Below are positions 23,366 through 34,249 of a stretch of DNA of 45,711 nt, one piece after another. A program made the translations under genes and the position numbers. The stretch is from Blumeriella jaapii. Taxonomy: Eukaryota > Ascomycota > Leotiomycetes > Helotiales > Drepanopezizaceae. The stretch covers positions 1 through 45,711 of the forward strand of contig VWND01000056.1 in assembly GCA_009599575.1 (NCBI GenBank), in the 5' to 3' direction. A model generated the notes under the pieces. The model saw only the letters and a program-made list of their open reading frames with translations, made no database searches and was not told where the DNA came from. Numbering within the stretch: the stretch's first letter is position 1; every line of letters starts with the position of its first letter.

Positions 23366-25100
23366 TATAATATCCTTTTGATTTTCAGTTAATTTATCAA
23401 ATTAGCTTTTTATTTCCTTTTATTATCTAAAAAGATTTTTTTCAATAAAAAACCATGTTTTTTCGTAATCGGAAGCATATTTTAAAACTAAAAGCATAAT
23501 TTTATAATTTTTTTTTTTCCTAAATTCTATACGAAGATTTAGCGGAATTAAATATTATAATATTTTAGTACGAAAGTTTTAATACGCAGGCATTTTCTTT
23601 TTTGATTTTATAATAAAATAAGCAATGCGTAAATAAAAAGGTTTTAGCTGATCGATATAAAATCGTTTTAAAATAAATTTCCGATTTAATTGTTTTAACG
23701 TATAAAATTTTATATATTTTTTTCCGAAACCAAAGATTCGAAAAAATTCTTTTTAAAATGGCTTCAGTTTTTGCTTTGCAATTGTATAATTATATAATAT
23801 AATTAATAACCCTGGTATTAAAATTTTTAATTTTAGCATTTTTTTTAAATATATTGTTTTTGTCGTTGTTTCGTAGTTTAGGTTACATTTTAAATAACTT
23901 TTTGCTTTATAATAATATGTTTTAGAATTGTATTATTCCATTTTTTATAATCTGTTAAATTTGCATTTTAAAATATATTAAAAAAACCTTAATTAATAAG
24001 GATTTGATAAATAACTTCAGCGTAGTATTCCGGAAAGGCTATGTTTATGGCCGCTTTTAATTAATATATTTTTTGGATATTAAATAATAAATATCCGAGA
24101 AAGAAATTTTTTTTTTGCATTAACTTCGAAGATTATGACCTTATTTTTTTTTTAAATCTTTCATCAGTTTTTTCCAAGGCTTTTTATATTATTTTTATAA
24201 TTCTTTTGGTTATATCAATCGATTTTTTCGATATAATAGAAAAGTTAGTTTATAAAACCTTTTTTTTTTTTACAAACTTTTTGATTATATCACCGAAATG
24301 ATTTTTTAAATTAACGTAAAATCCGATCGGATATTTATTTAACTGAAATAATAAAATAAAGCTTTTGATTATTTATTTTGAATTTAATAAAAAACATGGG
24401 TAAATCCAAAGAAATCTCGAAAAATAATCGATTATAAATAATAAAAGCTTGCATTTTGATGGAATTCCGGGAAAAAGACTATAGAAATCAGCTTTTAATA
24501 ATTCTATAAAACCTGATATTATTATATTTAATAATAGTTAAGATCTGTTAGCAATTCCAAACTTTGCATATTATAAACATTTTTAATATAAAAGCATATA
24601 TTTTAAATAATATTTAACTATTAAATATTTTTTTTGTTTTTTCGTAATAATCGTTATTGCAAAATAACTTTTTTAATTATATGCAACTATCAGAGCTTCA
24701 GCTATCTGGCCGGAAATTAAACATTTTTTGTAAATATTTTTTTATTTATATCAAAAAGCGTTGTTTTCCCATTTGTATCTAAATGTTTTGCGTTATAATT
24801 GTATTTTTCGGATTTTATCGTAATTTATCGGGTATTTTTGTCGGTAAAAATATTTGAAAACGTTTGAATACTAAAAGCAATTTTCGTATATTTATTTTAA
24901 GTTTATAATAATAGCAAGTATTAATTTTGTAATACTTTTATTTTTTGATAATAATAATACTTTTATAAATAAAACTTCGGGCTTTAATTCTAGCATATAA
25001 TTTTTTTTTCCTATTTTTTTTAAAAATAATATTAAATTAATATCGGCTGAAAAGGTTTCTGCTAGTTATTAAATTATTAATGATTGTATTATTTTTCGGA
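23366..25100 (-). pseudogene. Element E integrase
   Basis: On the minus strand, IIDYFSRFLWIYP is readable at about 24437-24399, the first catalytic Asp region of this integrase group (VIDYFSRFLWAFP). FYVNLKNHFGDII follows at 24322-24283, corresponding to FYVDxGxHFGxEV, with the second catalytic Asp changed to Asn. Upstream frames towards 25100 hold the linker from RNase H. Below 24280 frames are too broken to follow. Stops are TAA/TAG. Confidence 0.68.
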
Positions 25101-27000
25101 TATTTTCAACTTTTATTTTTTTTAATTGCATTAAAAAGTTTGCAATTTTTTCCAGCAACTTTTTATAACTATTAATTCCGTTTTTTTTTCAAATCCATAC
25201 TTTTTCCTTGTTATTTAATATTTTATATTTATTTAAATCTGTTTTCGAATAGTTTTAACTAAGAAAAATAGTTTTTAATAAAATATTAATCATTTTGTTT
25301 CTAAGACTTTTAATATAATAAATTACTATATTTAAAACTTTTATTTCAGCTGCCTATCGGATATAGATTTTTTCGTAAATAGATTTGAATGAAAAAAAAT
25401 ATGTTAAAAAAGCATGATTAATATATAAAATAAAAAATTCGTCGCAGCGTATTATATAAAAATACTTTTTGCAATATTCGATTATGATTAATAGTTTTTT
25501 TTTTTTATATATTTCGTAATTTTATTAGATTTTAATAAATAAAAAACTATCGTATAATAATAAAACTAATGCAAATTCTTTTTTTGCCGTTGAAATATAT
25601 AATATTTACCGGCAAATGCAAATGCGTTCGTATATATTAAAACCGGCATTAATAATATATAACCGGCTTTTTTTATTATTCGATTGCAACAATTTAAAAA
25701 AAAAAAAAAAAAAACCATTTTAAAAGCTTTCCATTTCCAAAGCACGTTTTTAATAAAACGATTTAATAATTTAGCAATTTTTGCGAAGTTTTTTATTTAG
25801 TTTTTAATAATTTAAATTGCATCCAGGAATTTTTGTATTTTTATTATATTAATAAATATTGGCCAGATTTTTAATACTTCCGATTTTTTAATTTTAATAT
25901 ATAATTTTCCGGTTTTATAACGGACTTTTAAAGCTATAATTTTTATTATTAAACAAAATGCATTTTTTAAAAAAAAAATTTGAATTGATTTTATAATAAA
26001 CGAAGTAAGAAATAATTTTTTAAAAATGCAAAAGCTTTTTTAAAATTAGCATTTCCGTTGAAAATATTATTTATATAAAAGCCCAGTTTTTGCAATTCAA
26101 AGTTTTTTTTTTATAAAATAAAAAAAAACAATAACGGTTTCGAATTATCGTATTTTTTATTAATTGCCCGTTAAGATTTCGGTATATTTTCGAATATAAT
26201 TTTTATTAGTTCGGTATAAAAAAAAGCGTTGAAAGCTTTTTTTTAAAGCATTTTTGGTAGGCTATATTTATAAATGACCAGAAGCTGAAAAGACACATAT
26301 ATGCCTGTTTTCTAAATGGATTTAAATATTTTAATAACCGTATTTTAAATCAAATTAATTAAAAACCTTATAAAACGAATTGCTAAAATACGCTGTATAA
26401 TTGTTAAATCCGATTAATATATAATTAAATGTTTTTTTTTATTTTAAAATAATCGAATATAATTTAATATTTTTTTTTGTCAAGTCGGGATTTAATAAAC
26501 TTATTTATAAAATAAAAATAATTGTTTTAATCAAATAGCCTGCCGTTGGCCATATAAATAAATTCGAAAATGTTATAACGAATTTTTTTATTTAGCGTTT
26601 TGTTTAGTTAAGCCAATTTAATAAAAGTGTATTTTCGAAATATATTATCGGCTATTAATAATACGTTTGCAAAAATTTTATATCGATATATATACAAATT
26701 TGTATACGAAAACTTATTAAAGCCGATGCTATTAATTTTTCGATATATATATATCAGTTTTTATACGTTTTTTCAGTTTGTTTGCGAGGATTTTATTTTT
26801 AAACGTTAATTTATAAAAAATTGCCCATTTATCAAAAATATTATCGGAAACTTTTTTTAATAATAATCGTACTATTTTTTTTATTATCGGAAAAAAAATA
26901 GCTTTTTCCGTTTTTAAATAAGGTTTTAATAGATTTGCAATTTAGTTATATTAAAAATAATACTATTAATAATCCTTTTAATACAATGCGTTTTGTAAAT
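25100..27000 (-). pseudogene. Element E reverse transcriptase and RNase H
   Basis: Minus-strand landmarks: FDLKYGY at 26357-26337, then IHLENRHICVFSASGH just below it, matching the RT palm segment of this lineage (RIHPEDRYMxxFSxPG). Near 25560-25480, LLYDSFLFIKI and NYEIYKKKKLL match the RNase H motifs YDSFLLxKxQxNYGTYKREL. FILYINHAFLTYFF near 25450-25370 matches the TDHKPLTYFL end. Asp to Asn and Gly to Glu or Lys changes are frequent. A plus-strand open frame at 26627-26809 is a shadow. Confidence 0.68.
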
Positions 27001-30000
27001 TATATAATTACAATAAAAATTAATAAATAAAATTCTGATATGTATTCCAGTAAAAAGTATTTAAATATAAATATAAGTAATTTAGGCTTTGCGAATTGAA
27101 AACTGAAAATGTTTTTCAAAAAAAAGAAAATAAAGCTAGCTTTTTTTTTTATTATTAATTAATTTTCCGCCATTTTTAAAACGATGCCTAAATTTTAGTT
27201 TTTCGAAAAATAAATATTATCCGAATCATTTGATATAAAGTTTTCGTTATTAATTATATTAATATTATTATCGTCGGTTTTTTTCGAATTTGGTAAAAAA
27301 CCGAATTTGATTATAAAATTTTCGAAAGTTTTTTTCGATTTAGAATTAAAATGAAAAAAACCAAATTAATCTCCGTAATAAGCATTTGGAAAGTTGTTTT
27401 TTGCAGTATAAATTTTTTTTTTCTTTTTATTATTATTAATTAAAATCCTGCTTTTGACAATATCAAAATAAGCATTTATTATATAAAATTGTAGCAATTT
27501 TAAAAAAAAAAAGCTGTAAAGCATTATTTTTAAGTTTTAATAATTTCCGAATAAAAGCATTTATATATCGCCAAATGCTTTTCACACTTATATACAAAAT
27601 AATATATTTTAACAAATTATGGATTTTTTCCGTTTGCAGTTTTATAAGTAATATTCTTAATGCTTTAAAACTTCAGAATAATAAGCTTTAATTTCAAATT
27701 TTTTATTAAACTTACCGAAATCAAAATAATATCTGAATTTTAATTAGTAGAAGCTATGCCTTTGGGCAAACTGACGTCGACTATTTTATTTGTTTTTTTA
27801 ATACGAATAGTGGCTTGGATCTTCCAAGCCTTATCGTCTGGATGAATTTTAAAAGTTACTGCTTTTAATTCTGTATTTATTTAATAAAATATAACTTGGA
27901 CAAAAGGTTCAATTGCAATTGGTCGTATTATAAATAATATAACTGGTATAATAATAATAATTAAAATAATATTAATATTTTTCTTGGTTTTTCGGTTATT
28001 TCGTTTTAATACTGAGCTTTCGGAATTGTTTTAAGACTTTTGGTAATAATTAAAACAATTTAAAAAAATTAATTATAATTTTAAACTTGGTTGCCAGGTT
28101 CTTATAATTAATAAAATCTTTTTCTGCTCGACCTATAATATCTCGTAGCTTTCGAAGCTTTTTCGCAGCAGAAGCTACGGGAGCAATAGAAGTATTGTTA
28201 GTCTTTTTGAAAACGGGAACTTATTTAGTAGCATTTATATTTTTAAAAATACAGCTATTTTCTGTTTTTTTTTTGCTCGAATAGCTATAAAAACGTTTAA
28301 ATAAATGCTTTTTAAAAAAAATAAATCTTCGTTATTTTTTATTCGATATATCAGATTATTTTCCATTTCTAGTATTTTAAAATTAAAATTTTAATTAAAA
28401 AAAAATTCGTTTTTAATTAAAGCATTTCGGCTACCTGCGTATTAAAAAAAGACTTATACAAATGTTTTTCTGATTTTAATAAAATAATATAATAAATATT
28501 ACTGGGTCTGATAATAGCAATAATAAATCTTAATATAAATTAATCACTTTTGTCTAAAATTTATTTATAATTTTAAGTATATTAGCGGAAACAAATCGAT
28601 TTAAATAAAAAATAGCGATAAAATAGGCTTTGTTTCAGTTTGTCAGCCAAATATTAGTACATTTTGATTTAATATAGCTATATTAATTATATCCGATATA
28701 AAAAAGTTTATTTTTGTTTTTGTCGTATTAGCGTGATTTGTTAATAAAAGGATTTTTAAATTTAAATGCAAGTTTTAAAAATACGGTTGGACGTTATTAA
28801 AATAATTAAGGATTTTTAATATTTTAATTATTATTATTATTATAATTTCCGGAACGTCGATTTTTTTAATTATTAAATTATTATTGTAATAACTATTGTT
28901 AAAGGTTGGTTGCTTAGTATTATATGTTTTGTTAGCGAGCATTTTGTAAAAAAACGATTTGTATAAATCGTACGATTTGAAAAGGGATTATTAATTAATT
29001 TTGAAAATAAATAATATAGTTTTTTATTTATATATAATATTAATGCAATAAAAGCAAATATTCCGATTTTTTTTTCAAATTTTTTTTTTAAGCTTTTGAT
29101 ATAACGCTTTTGTTTAATAAATAAAAAAATTTGGTTTTTGGTTTTTAATACGGTTTCGGAAAATAATAATATTTTATATGCTTTTTATAAGCATAAGTAT
29201 AAAAGAACGTTAATATTAAATATATATAGTCGTAGTTTTTTATTTTTAATACCGATTATAAAAGCTTTGGTAACGATTTTAAAAAAATGCCGATTTATAT
29301 CTGTTTAATAAAAATCTAATAAAAAAGTATTATTTAATATAGATTTTTCTATGTTTTTCGCGCTTAGTTTTTTTAATAATATAATTGTTCGTAAATAATA
29401 TTATATTAGTATTTTATTTTCCTTTTAAGCTAATTTTCCGATTTTATTATTAATATTAATTTCTTTCACCGGGTTTTGATCAGCTAAATACTAGGTTTTC
29501 AATCAGTTAATAGTCTTTTGTTTTTTTATTTTAAAGCAATTCGATTTGTTCGCTAAAATGCTTTTTATTTTATAATTAAATTTAAACAGCTTTAATAATT
29601 TATTTTTAAGCAAAATAGCAATTGTACGTAAATATAAAGCAGATTCGGAATTAAAAAACCTAAAGATTTTAAAATTATAATTCAAACGGTCAAGCTATTT
29701 TTCAGCAGATATATCGCTTGTAAAATTATTTGACCTATCAAACCTAAATAAAAATAATGCCGGCATAATTAATAGCATATTAAAAATTGAAATGGATATA
29801 ATACTAATTAATAATATTTTCTAATATATTATTAACGAATATTATAATAATATATATAATAACGATAAGTTTTTCTTTTTTGTTAAGTCTTTTTTTTTTA
29901 TAATTAACAATCTTTTTTTCAAATGTGTTGCTATTGCTAATACGAGTTTTCTCGTGTTTTTTTTTTTTGCTTTTTAAAAGTCGGTATTTTCGCGGATATT

Positions 30001-30240
30001 TCGGATAATAACTTTTATATTATAATTTCTTTTTCTTTTGAAGTTTTTAAATAAAAAGCTTTTTCCTTTTAAATTGCGTTTGGCAGGTTTTTTTCTTTTT
30101 ATATAAATAAATCAAATGCTTATTTATATAATTTTAGAAAATTTTTAATAAGGTTTTTTTTTTTTTTTTTGTATTTTTAGTATTATATTAATAGTCGAAT
30201 ATATATGCAGAAAAGGCAATTATTTTTGCAATAAAAAAAG
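27000..30240 (-). pseudogene. Element E gag and protease region
   Basis: Minus-strand protease-like segment near 27860-27740 reads AWKIQATIRIKKTNKIVDVS then LPKGIAST, matching the stretch SLPKGIAxxDxGSDM of fungal gypsy proteases; the Asp is in a frame broken by TAA. Above it, near 28200-28050, APVASAAKKLRKLRDIIGRA is a readable gag-pol linker. From about 28300 to 30240 the sequence is A/T-converted and I see only fragments of minus-strand frames; this is where gag should be. Confidence 0.55.
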
Positions 30241-30245
30241 GGGGT

Positions 30246-30282
30246 CAAAAGCCTTGTATTCGAATCTTTGCGTTGGTCGCCA
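30246..30282 (-). promoter_or_regulatory. Extended tRNA-complementary primer binding site of element E
   Basis: On the minus strand it starts tggcgaccaacgcaaagatt, exactly at the LTR inner edge. On the plus strand it looks like a tRNA 3' end: a T-loop-like ttcgaat (30259-30265) followed by an acceptor-like gttggtcgcca ending at 30282. A complement reaching into the T arm is longer than the usual 12-18 bases. The tRNA species cannot be named. Confidence 0.55.
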
Positions 30283-30541
30283 AAAAAATAAAACAAAGTA
30301 GTTTTTGAGATCGAAAATGTATTATTCTAAAAAAGTGGAAGTTTCAGAAAAATTTAAGTACAGATTGTGCGGGTCCGTGCCCTTAGTCTCGCTTGAAGCC
30401 TCAGGCCACAACAAATCCCTTAAGATACAGACAAAAGGCAGAAAGGAAGCTTTCAGGGCGAACTACACACGTAGTATGTGTTGTAGAGCCCATGCACGGG
30501 GGCTGAGCCAGAATCTGTAACGGATAGCCGAACAGCCGAGT
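30283..30541 (-). repeat. LTR D, relative of the gag-only element LTR, adjoining element E
   Basis: Minus-strand sequence sharing the words ctgttcggctatccgttaca, tagttcgccctgaaagcttc and tctgtatcttaaggga with the 172-bp LTRs of C1 and C2, but diverging after that and running on to the primer binding site of E. It therefore appears to be the 5' LTR of E. It is barely RIP-mutated, unlike E itself. A plus-strand open frame at 30305-30520 crosses it and is not a gene. Confidence 0.6.
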
Positions 30542-30739
30542 GGCGAAAAAGCTGGCCTCCAGCTGTACAGAAAATACTGGAAGTTCAGCACACTGCTAGC
30601 TAAGTGAATAAACGACTGCAATTGCAGTTGAAAAAATTGAAAACCATTAATAAGAATCCCATTCCGAACCGTCTCAAAAGTCTTCGGCTAGCGCAGCCTG
30701 GACTTCAGCTTCGCCATCGTTTCCGTACAAACCCATTGC
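30542..30739 (-). pseudogene. Gag C-terminal tail and 3' untranslated stretch related to C1/C2, upstream of LTR D
   Basis: On the minus strand it reads AMGLYGNDGEAEVQAALAED followed by DGSE, the same C-terminus as C2 gag (AIDLYGDENKTEIEAALAEE). Then comes a stretch with gactgcaattgcagtcg-like and gccagctttttcg words as in C2. The polypurine tract and the first LTR bases are deleted. It is cut at 30739 by the next LTR. This is a third copy of the gag family, divergent and little RIP-mutated. Confidence 0.6.
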
Positions 30740-31057
30740 TGTGACGATTTAACCAGAGAAAAGGTAAGGTCGGTCAACTAGGATCGCTAGGGTTATGAAA
30801 CATAAAATAAGTCAGGATTTTGGTTCTATATAATGAATTATTACTTAGAATCAACAATCACGAAATACAAAAGTTGCTGAAGGGATGTAATTGATTTATT
30901 TGTAATTAATGGTTTCCACATTTGATGGAAAACCCCACCAGAAGACCAAGCAAGGCTAGATTACGATGCATATGTGTAACTACCCGACCAAACAAAAACT
31001 GAGATCAGTTGATAAGGGTCGCTAGAATCATGAAGCATAAGAAAAGCCGTGACATCG
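30740..31057 (+). repeat. LTR-like sequence beginning tgtgacgat, distant relative of the LTR at 34638
   Basis: Starts tgtgacgatttaaccagaga and shares tgtgacgat, gtcaact.gatcgc and ttacttagaat.aaca with the gypsy LTR at 34638-34903, although the middle differs. It ends against the family-1 LTR at 31058. No coding sequence. Base composition is not RIP-like. Confidence 0.5.
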
Positions 31058-31301
31058 TGTAAAACGGTGATACTTTGTATTCATAGATAGGACTTGGTGG
31101 TTTTAGCTATGGTTGAGGAGGCATGGACCCCTTCGAAACCCCCTGCCACTGACTACCTTCAACAGGTATTAAAGCAAGGCACCTTTTCCTAGATAGTACA
31201 ATTACTACGCATTCCAATTCATATCTTCACTCATTCTTCTTTTCCTTTCTTCAGTTTTTTCTAGGGGATTTCCTAGATTATTTAACCCACCGATATATGG
31301 C
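31058..31301 (+). repeat. Family-1 LTR copy L3, 3' end truncated
   Basis: Begins tgtaaaacggtgatac with intact TG and runs through the same TATA region and pyrimidine tract as L1 and L2, but stops at gatatatggc, where another LTR begins. It is the least mutated copy, useful as the reference for the unmutated state. No internal sequence is attached, so it is a solo or truncated LTR. Confidence 0.78.
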
Positions 31302-31424
31302 TGTGACGATCTAATCAGTCGGAGGGCTGGAAGATTAGTCAACTGATCGCCGAGTTTATATAATATAAAAAACGAGCTTTTGGTTTTGTAACAAAAACAT
31401 TTATTTAGAATTAACAACTGCAAA
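31302..31424 (+). repeat. 5' fragment of the gypsy LTR family of element F
   Basis: 123 bases closely matching the start of 34638-34903 (tgtgacgatctaatcagtcg and the shared tagaattaacaactgcaaa end). It is interrupted at 31425 by a copia-like LTR. Confidence 0.68.
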
Positions 31425-31633
31425 TGTTGGTATCACTTAAGGGGGGTTGTGTTGTGTATACACAGGGGTTGAGATATTGCAATAACTGGGGTTGTATTGC
31501 GAAAGAAATCTAAGAAGTAAACTAGCTATCGCACGGAGTATATATAGGTAGGGCTGCACGCTTGCAGCCTATTGTAACGTGGTATGGTCATATGATTATG
31601 CGCATAACCAACCACCATATACTTACACTGGCA
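31425..31633 (-). repeat. Copia-type LTR copy R1
   Basis: 209 bp bounded on the plus strand by tgttggtatcac and ggca, so on the minus strand it runs tgcc to ccaaca. It matches R2 (31903-32110) closely. The bases beyond 31633 (acttttttatagaaa) match those beyond R2 and look like the polypurine side (minus aaaaaag), so this is a 3' LTR on the minus strand. It is inserted in the LTR fragment ending ctgcaaa. Confidence 0.6.
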
Positions 31634-31652
31634 ACTTTTTTATAGAAATTAA

Positions 31653-31896
31653 TGTAAAACGGTGATACTTTGTATTGATGGGATTTGGTAGTTTTAGCTA
31701 TGGTCGAGGCATGGACCCCTCCGAGACCCCCTGCTACTGACTATTTTTAACAGATATAAAAGCAAAGCACTCCCTTAAATAGTACTATAGGCACGCATTC
31801 CAATTCATACTTTTTTTTTTTTTTTTTTTTACTTTTTTTTTTTTTTTTAACTTTTTTTTTTTTAAATTATTTTACTTACCGATATATGGCCGTATC
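31653..31896 (+). repeat. Family-1 LTR copy L4, 3' end truncated, with T-rich tract
   Basis: Begins tgtaaaacggtgatac and follows L3 closely to the pyrimidine region, which here is replaced by almost pure T (about 31809-31863). It ends at atggccgtatc, short of the LTR end. It separates two copies of the copia LTR. Confidence 0.72.
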
Positions 31897-31902
31897 TGTG
31901 AC

Positions 31903-32110
31903 TGTTGGTATCACATAAGAGGGGGTTGTGTATACACAGGGGTTGAGATATTGTAATAACTGGGGTTGTATTGCGAAAGAGATCTAAAAAGTAAACTAGC
32001 TATCGCACGGAGTATATGTAAATAGGGCTGCACGCTTGCAGCCTACCATCACGTGGTGTAATTATATAATTGTGCGCATGATTAACCACTATTATATATC
32101 CATACTGGCA
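31903..32110 (-). repeat. Copia-type LTR copy R2, probable 3' LTR of the copia element at 34250-34637
   Basis: 208 bp, plus-strand boundaries tgttggtatcac and actggca. On the minus strand it is preceded by aaaagag, a likely polypurine tract, which follows the copia RNase H tail once the gag-only element C2 is removed. LTR termini TG...CCAACA are typical of Ty1/copia. Confidence 0.62.
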
Positions 32111-32136
32111 ACTCTTTTATAAAAATCAACTATAGC

Positions 32137-32308
32137 TGTAACGGCCCGGCCTTTCGGCTGTTCGGCTTTCGGCTATTCAGCCTTCCGTTACATTTCTGGC
32201 GTAGCGCCAGGGCCAGGGGGTTCTACAGTGTATATAGTTCGCCCCGAGAGCTTCCTTCCTTTCAGCTCTCTGTCTGTATCTTAAAGGAAATATATAAGGT
32301 TCGTCATA
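32137..32308 (+). repeat. 5' LTR of C2
   Basis: 172 bp starting tgtaacggcccggcc and ending cgtcata. Internal near-repeats ggctgttcggctttcggcta and ccttccgttacat are notable, the latter echoing the LTR start in inverse orientation. TATA-like motif gtgtatatag near 32229-32238. Confidence 0.85.
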
Positions 32309-32809
32309 CTATACAGACCCTTCGTTCGGAATGACGTCGTATTATTAATTATTAATTATTGATTTATTAACTTTATTAATATTAATTCATTAATTTATTA
32401 GCTTATTGATTATTAATTATTGGTTATTGGTTTATTACCCCTTTTATCGACTACAACTCTCGCCATTTTATCGTTTCCGGTGTATCCGACCTCTCGCACC
32501 ACTCTAAACCACGAAATTTATTATTTCAGGCGCTTCCGATCAATTGCGCCATCTACCTACTTCTATACTACGATTATTGCACCTTTTCGAACGCTACCGC
32601 CATACTAGCGTTTATCATACTACACTTCAATACGACTACTCCCACCGATAACTTAGTGCTTCCGACCCAAAAGCACCCTCACAGCTACTACAGCGCCAAC
32701 CTCCCCTTTGTTTATTCGATTATTTATTCGTTTCTAAACTAGCTACGTCATAGTTATATCTACACCACTTCCTAAAGGCTCTGCTAATTCTAATTTTATT
32801 TAATTGCAA
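32309..32809 (+). other. Leader of C2 between 5' LTR and gag
   Basis: About 500 bases. A run of attattaatt-type repeats (32340-32425) is followed by pyrimidine-rich sequence free of long reading frames. The corresponding stretch in C1 is 21490-21925. The leader should hold the primer binding site and packaging signal; I see no clear tRNA complement at 32309. Confidence 0.55.
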
Positions 32810-33922
32810 ATGCAACAGCGCATTTTAGAACTCGAGCAGCAGCTTAAAACCTCGACACACGAATCGACGATCTGACCGAAAATCGTCGGCCCAAGCCGTG
32901 TTTATCCGATTCTATCAAGTTTGATAGAGCCAAATAAGATACATAATACCTTTTAATTAAAGCCAAATTACGAGTCGACGGCCAATTAATCGATAACGCC
33001 ACCGCTTAATTCTACTACGTTTTTGCAAATCTCGAAAACAACTGCTAATCGCTAATCCTACCTCTGCTTTTTTCGGCCGAATCATATTAATTTTAAAATT
33101 ATTATACTTTACTCGAAAAACTGCGCCGAATATACGATAACCCGAATAAGATTTAAAAAGCAGAAAACCGACTATTAGCGTGCAAACAAAGTTCCAGCTT
33201 TTTGCAGGTTTACATTGCGACCTTTCAACGTTTGTTACACGAAAATCGTATTAATTGGAATAACGTAGCCAAAATCGTCGCATTTCGGAACGATTTAGCC
33301 GATCCGGTAAAAAAGCTACTCCGGAGCCATATAAACCTTCTCATTATTTAAATTGCATACGTTGTATTTTTACAGCGTTTAATTAGTTCGGATTCCCGAT
33401 CAGCTAATTTCGGCCCTTCCAATTTCGGCCCCTTTTTTTTTTTTTTTTTCGGGCCAGCCCGGTTTTAGCACCCTTCGAAACGCCTCTCGAAATAACCCTC
33501 CTAAAATAGTCGATATACGTACGAATACACCGACCCGCCGGCTAATATACGACGCTAGCGACCCGATAAATATAACCCAAATCGAAAAACGAAAAAAGCT
33601 CGAACGCATTAACGAATTAAAAGCAATCGAAGTTTCAAAAGCGATTAACAAAAACGAAACTTTAATTTTAAATCAAAAATACCCAGTTTTACCAAAAGCT
33701 TTTATCTCGTCGATAACTCAAAAAAAAGACTGGCGTCGTGCAAGCTGTTGCACTAAATGCGGCGGTACAAATCATTGGATTGCGGGCTGCAAATTCAGAC
33801 CCGCCATACCTCGCGACGTTTTAAAACGAAAGCAAATAGCTGCAATCGATTTGTACGGCGACGAAAATAAAACTGAAATCGAAGCTGCACTGGCTGAGGA
33901 GTTTTCGGACGGTTCGGAATAA
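32810..33922 (+). pseudogene. Gag of gag-only element C2, frameshifted
   Basis: Starts MQQRILELEQQLK like C1, then loses one base near 32850 compared with C1, shifting the frame; later indels restore overall length. The C-terminal part is open for a long stretch, with TNTPTRRLIYDASDPINITQ and an intact zinc knuckle CTKCGGTNHWIAGC (C-x2-C-x4-H-x4-C), and ends DGSE then TAA. RIP-type stops are fewer than in C1. Confidence 0.75.
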
Positions 33923-34072
33923 GGGTTTCAGTAATAGTTTTCATTTTTTCATTCCTTTATTTTTTGATTGCAATTGCAATCGTTCGTTCGTTTATTTTAT
34001 TTCGGTATGCCGAACCTTCGGTATTTTCTGTACAATCAGCTGAAGGCCAGCTTTTTTCGGAGGGGGGGGTAA
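33923..34072 (+). promoter_or_regulatory. C2 3' untranslated stretch with polypurine tract
   Basis: Holds ttgcaattgcaatcgttcgt repeats and the tract ggagggggggg (34059-34069) just before the 3' LTR. The dense g run is the expected primer for plus-strand synthesis. Confidence 0.7.
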
Positions 34073-34244
34073 TGTAACGGCCCGGCCTTTCGGCTGTTCG
34101 GCTTTCGGCTATTCAGCCTTCCGTTACATTTCTGGCGTAGCGCCAGGGCCAGGGGGTTCTACAGTGTATATAGTTCGCCCCGAGAGCTTCCTTCCTTTCA
34201 GCTCTCTGTCTGTATCTTAAGGGAAATATATAAGGTTCGTCACA
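34073..34244 (+). repeat. 3' LTR of C2
   Basis: 172 bp, tgtaacgg to cgtcaca, nearly identical to the 5' LTR. It is followed directly by the target duplication atagc. The low divergence between the two LTRs indicates recent insertion compared with all other elements here. Confidence 0.87.
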
Positions 34245-34249
34245 ATAGC

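Larger units (their letters stand above)
23366..30282 (-). mobile_element. Element E: Ty3/gypsy retrotransposon of another lineage, minus strand, heavily RIP-mutated, 3' end missing
   Basis: Read downward from the tRNA-like primer binding site at 30282: gag region, protease near 27760, RT near 26340, RNase H near 25550, integrase near 24400, and a cut at 23365 by the 3' LTR of C1. The lineage is the fungal gypsy group with RT motif FDLKYGYWNIRIHPED and integrase motif IDYFSRFLW. No frame is open for more than about 60 codons. It is the most A/T-converted element in the window. Its 3' part is probably left of the nested block. Confidence 0.72.
32137..34244 (+). mobile_element. Complete gag-only LTR retrotransposon C2
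   Basis: 2108-bp element with two 172-bp LTRs (32137-32308, 34073-34244) that differ at very few bases. It has perfect target duplications atagc at 32132-32136 and 34245-34249 and a polypurine tract at 34059-34069. Between the LTRs lie a 500-base leader and one gag frame only. It lacks protease, RT and integrase, so it must depend on an autonomous relative for replication. It sits in a copia element tail. C1 and D are further copies. It is the best-preserved mobile element in the window and only lightly RIP-mutated. Confidence 0.88.

Noticed and set aside
30251..30282. Possible tRNA gene 3' half on the plus strand
   Set aside because: No D arm or anticodon arm lies upstream, and encoded CCA is not expected in a nuclear tRNA gene. 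Its place between an LTR and a gypsy interior makes a primer binding site the better reading.
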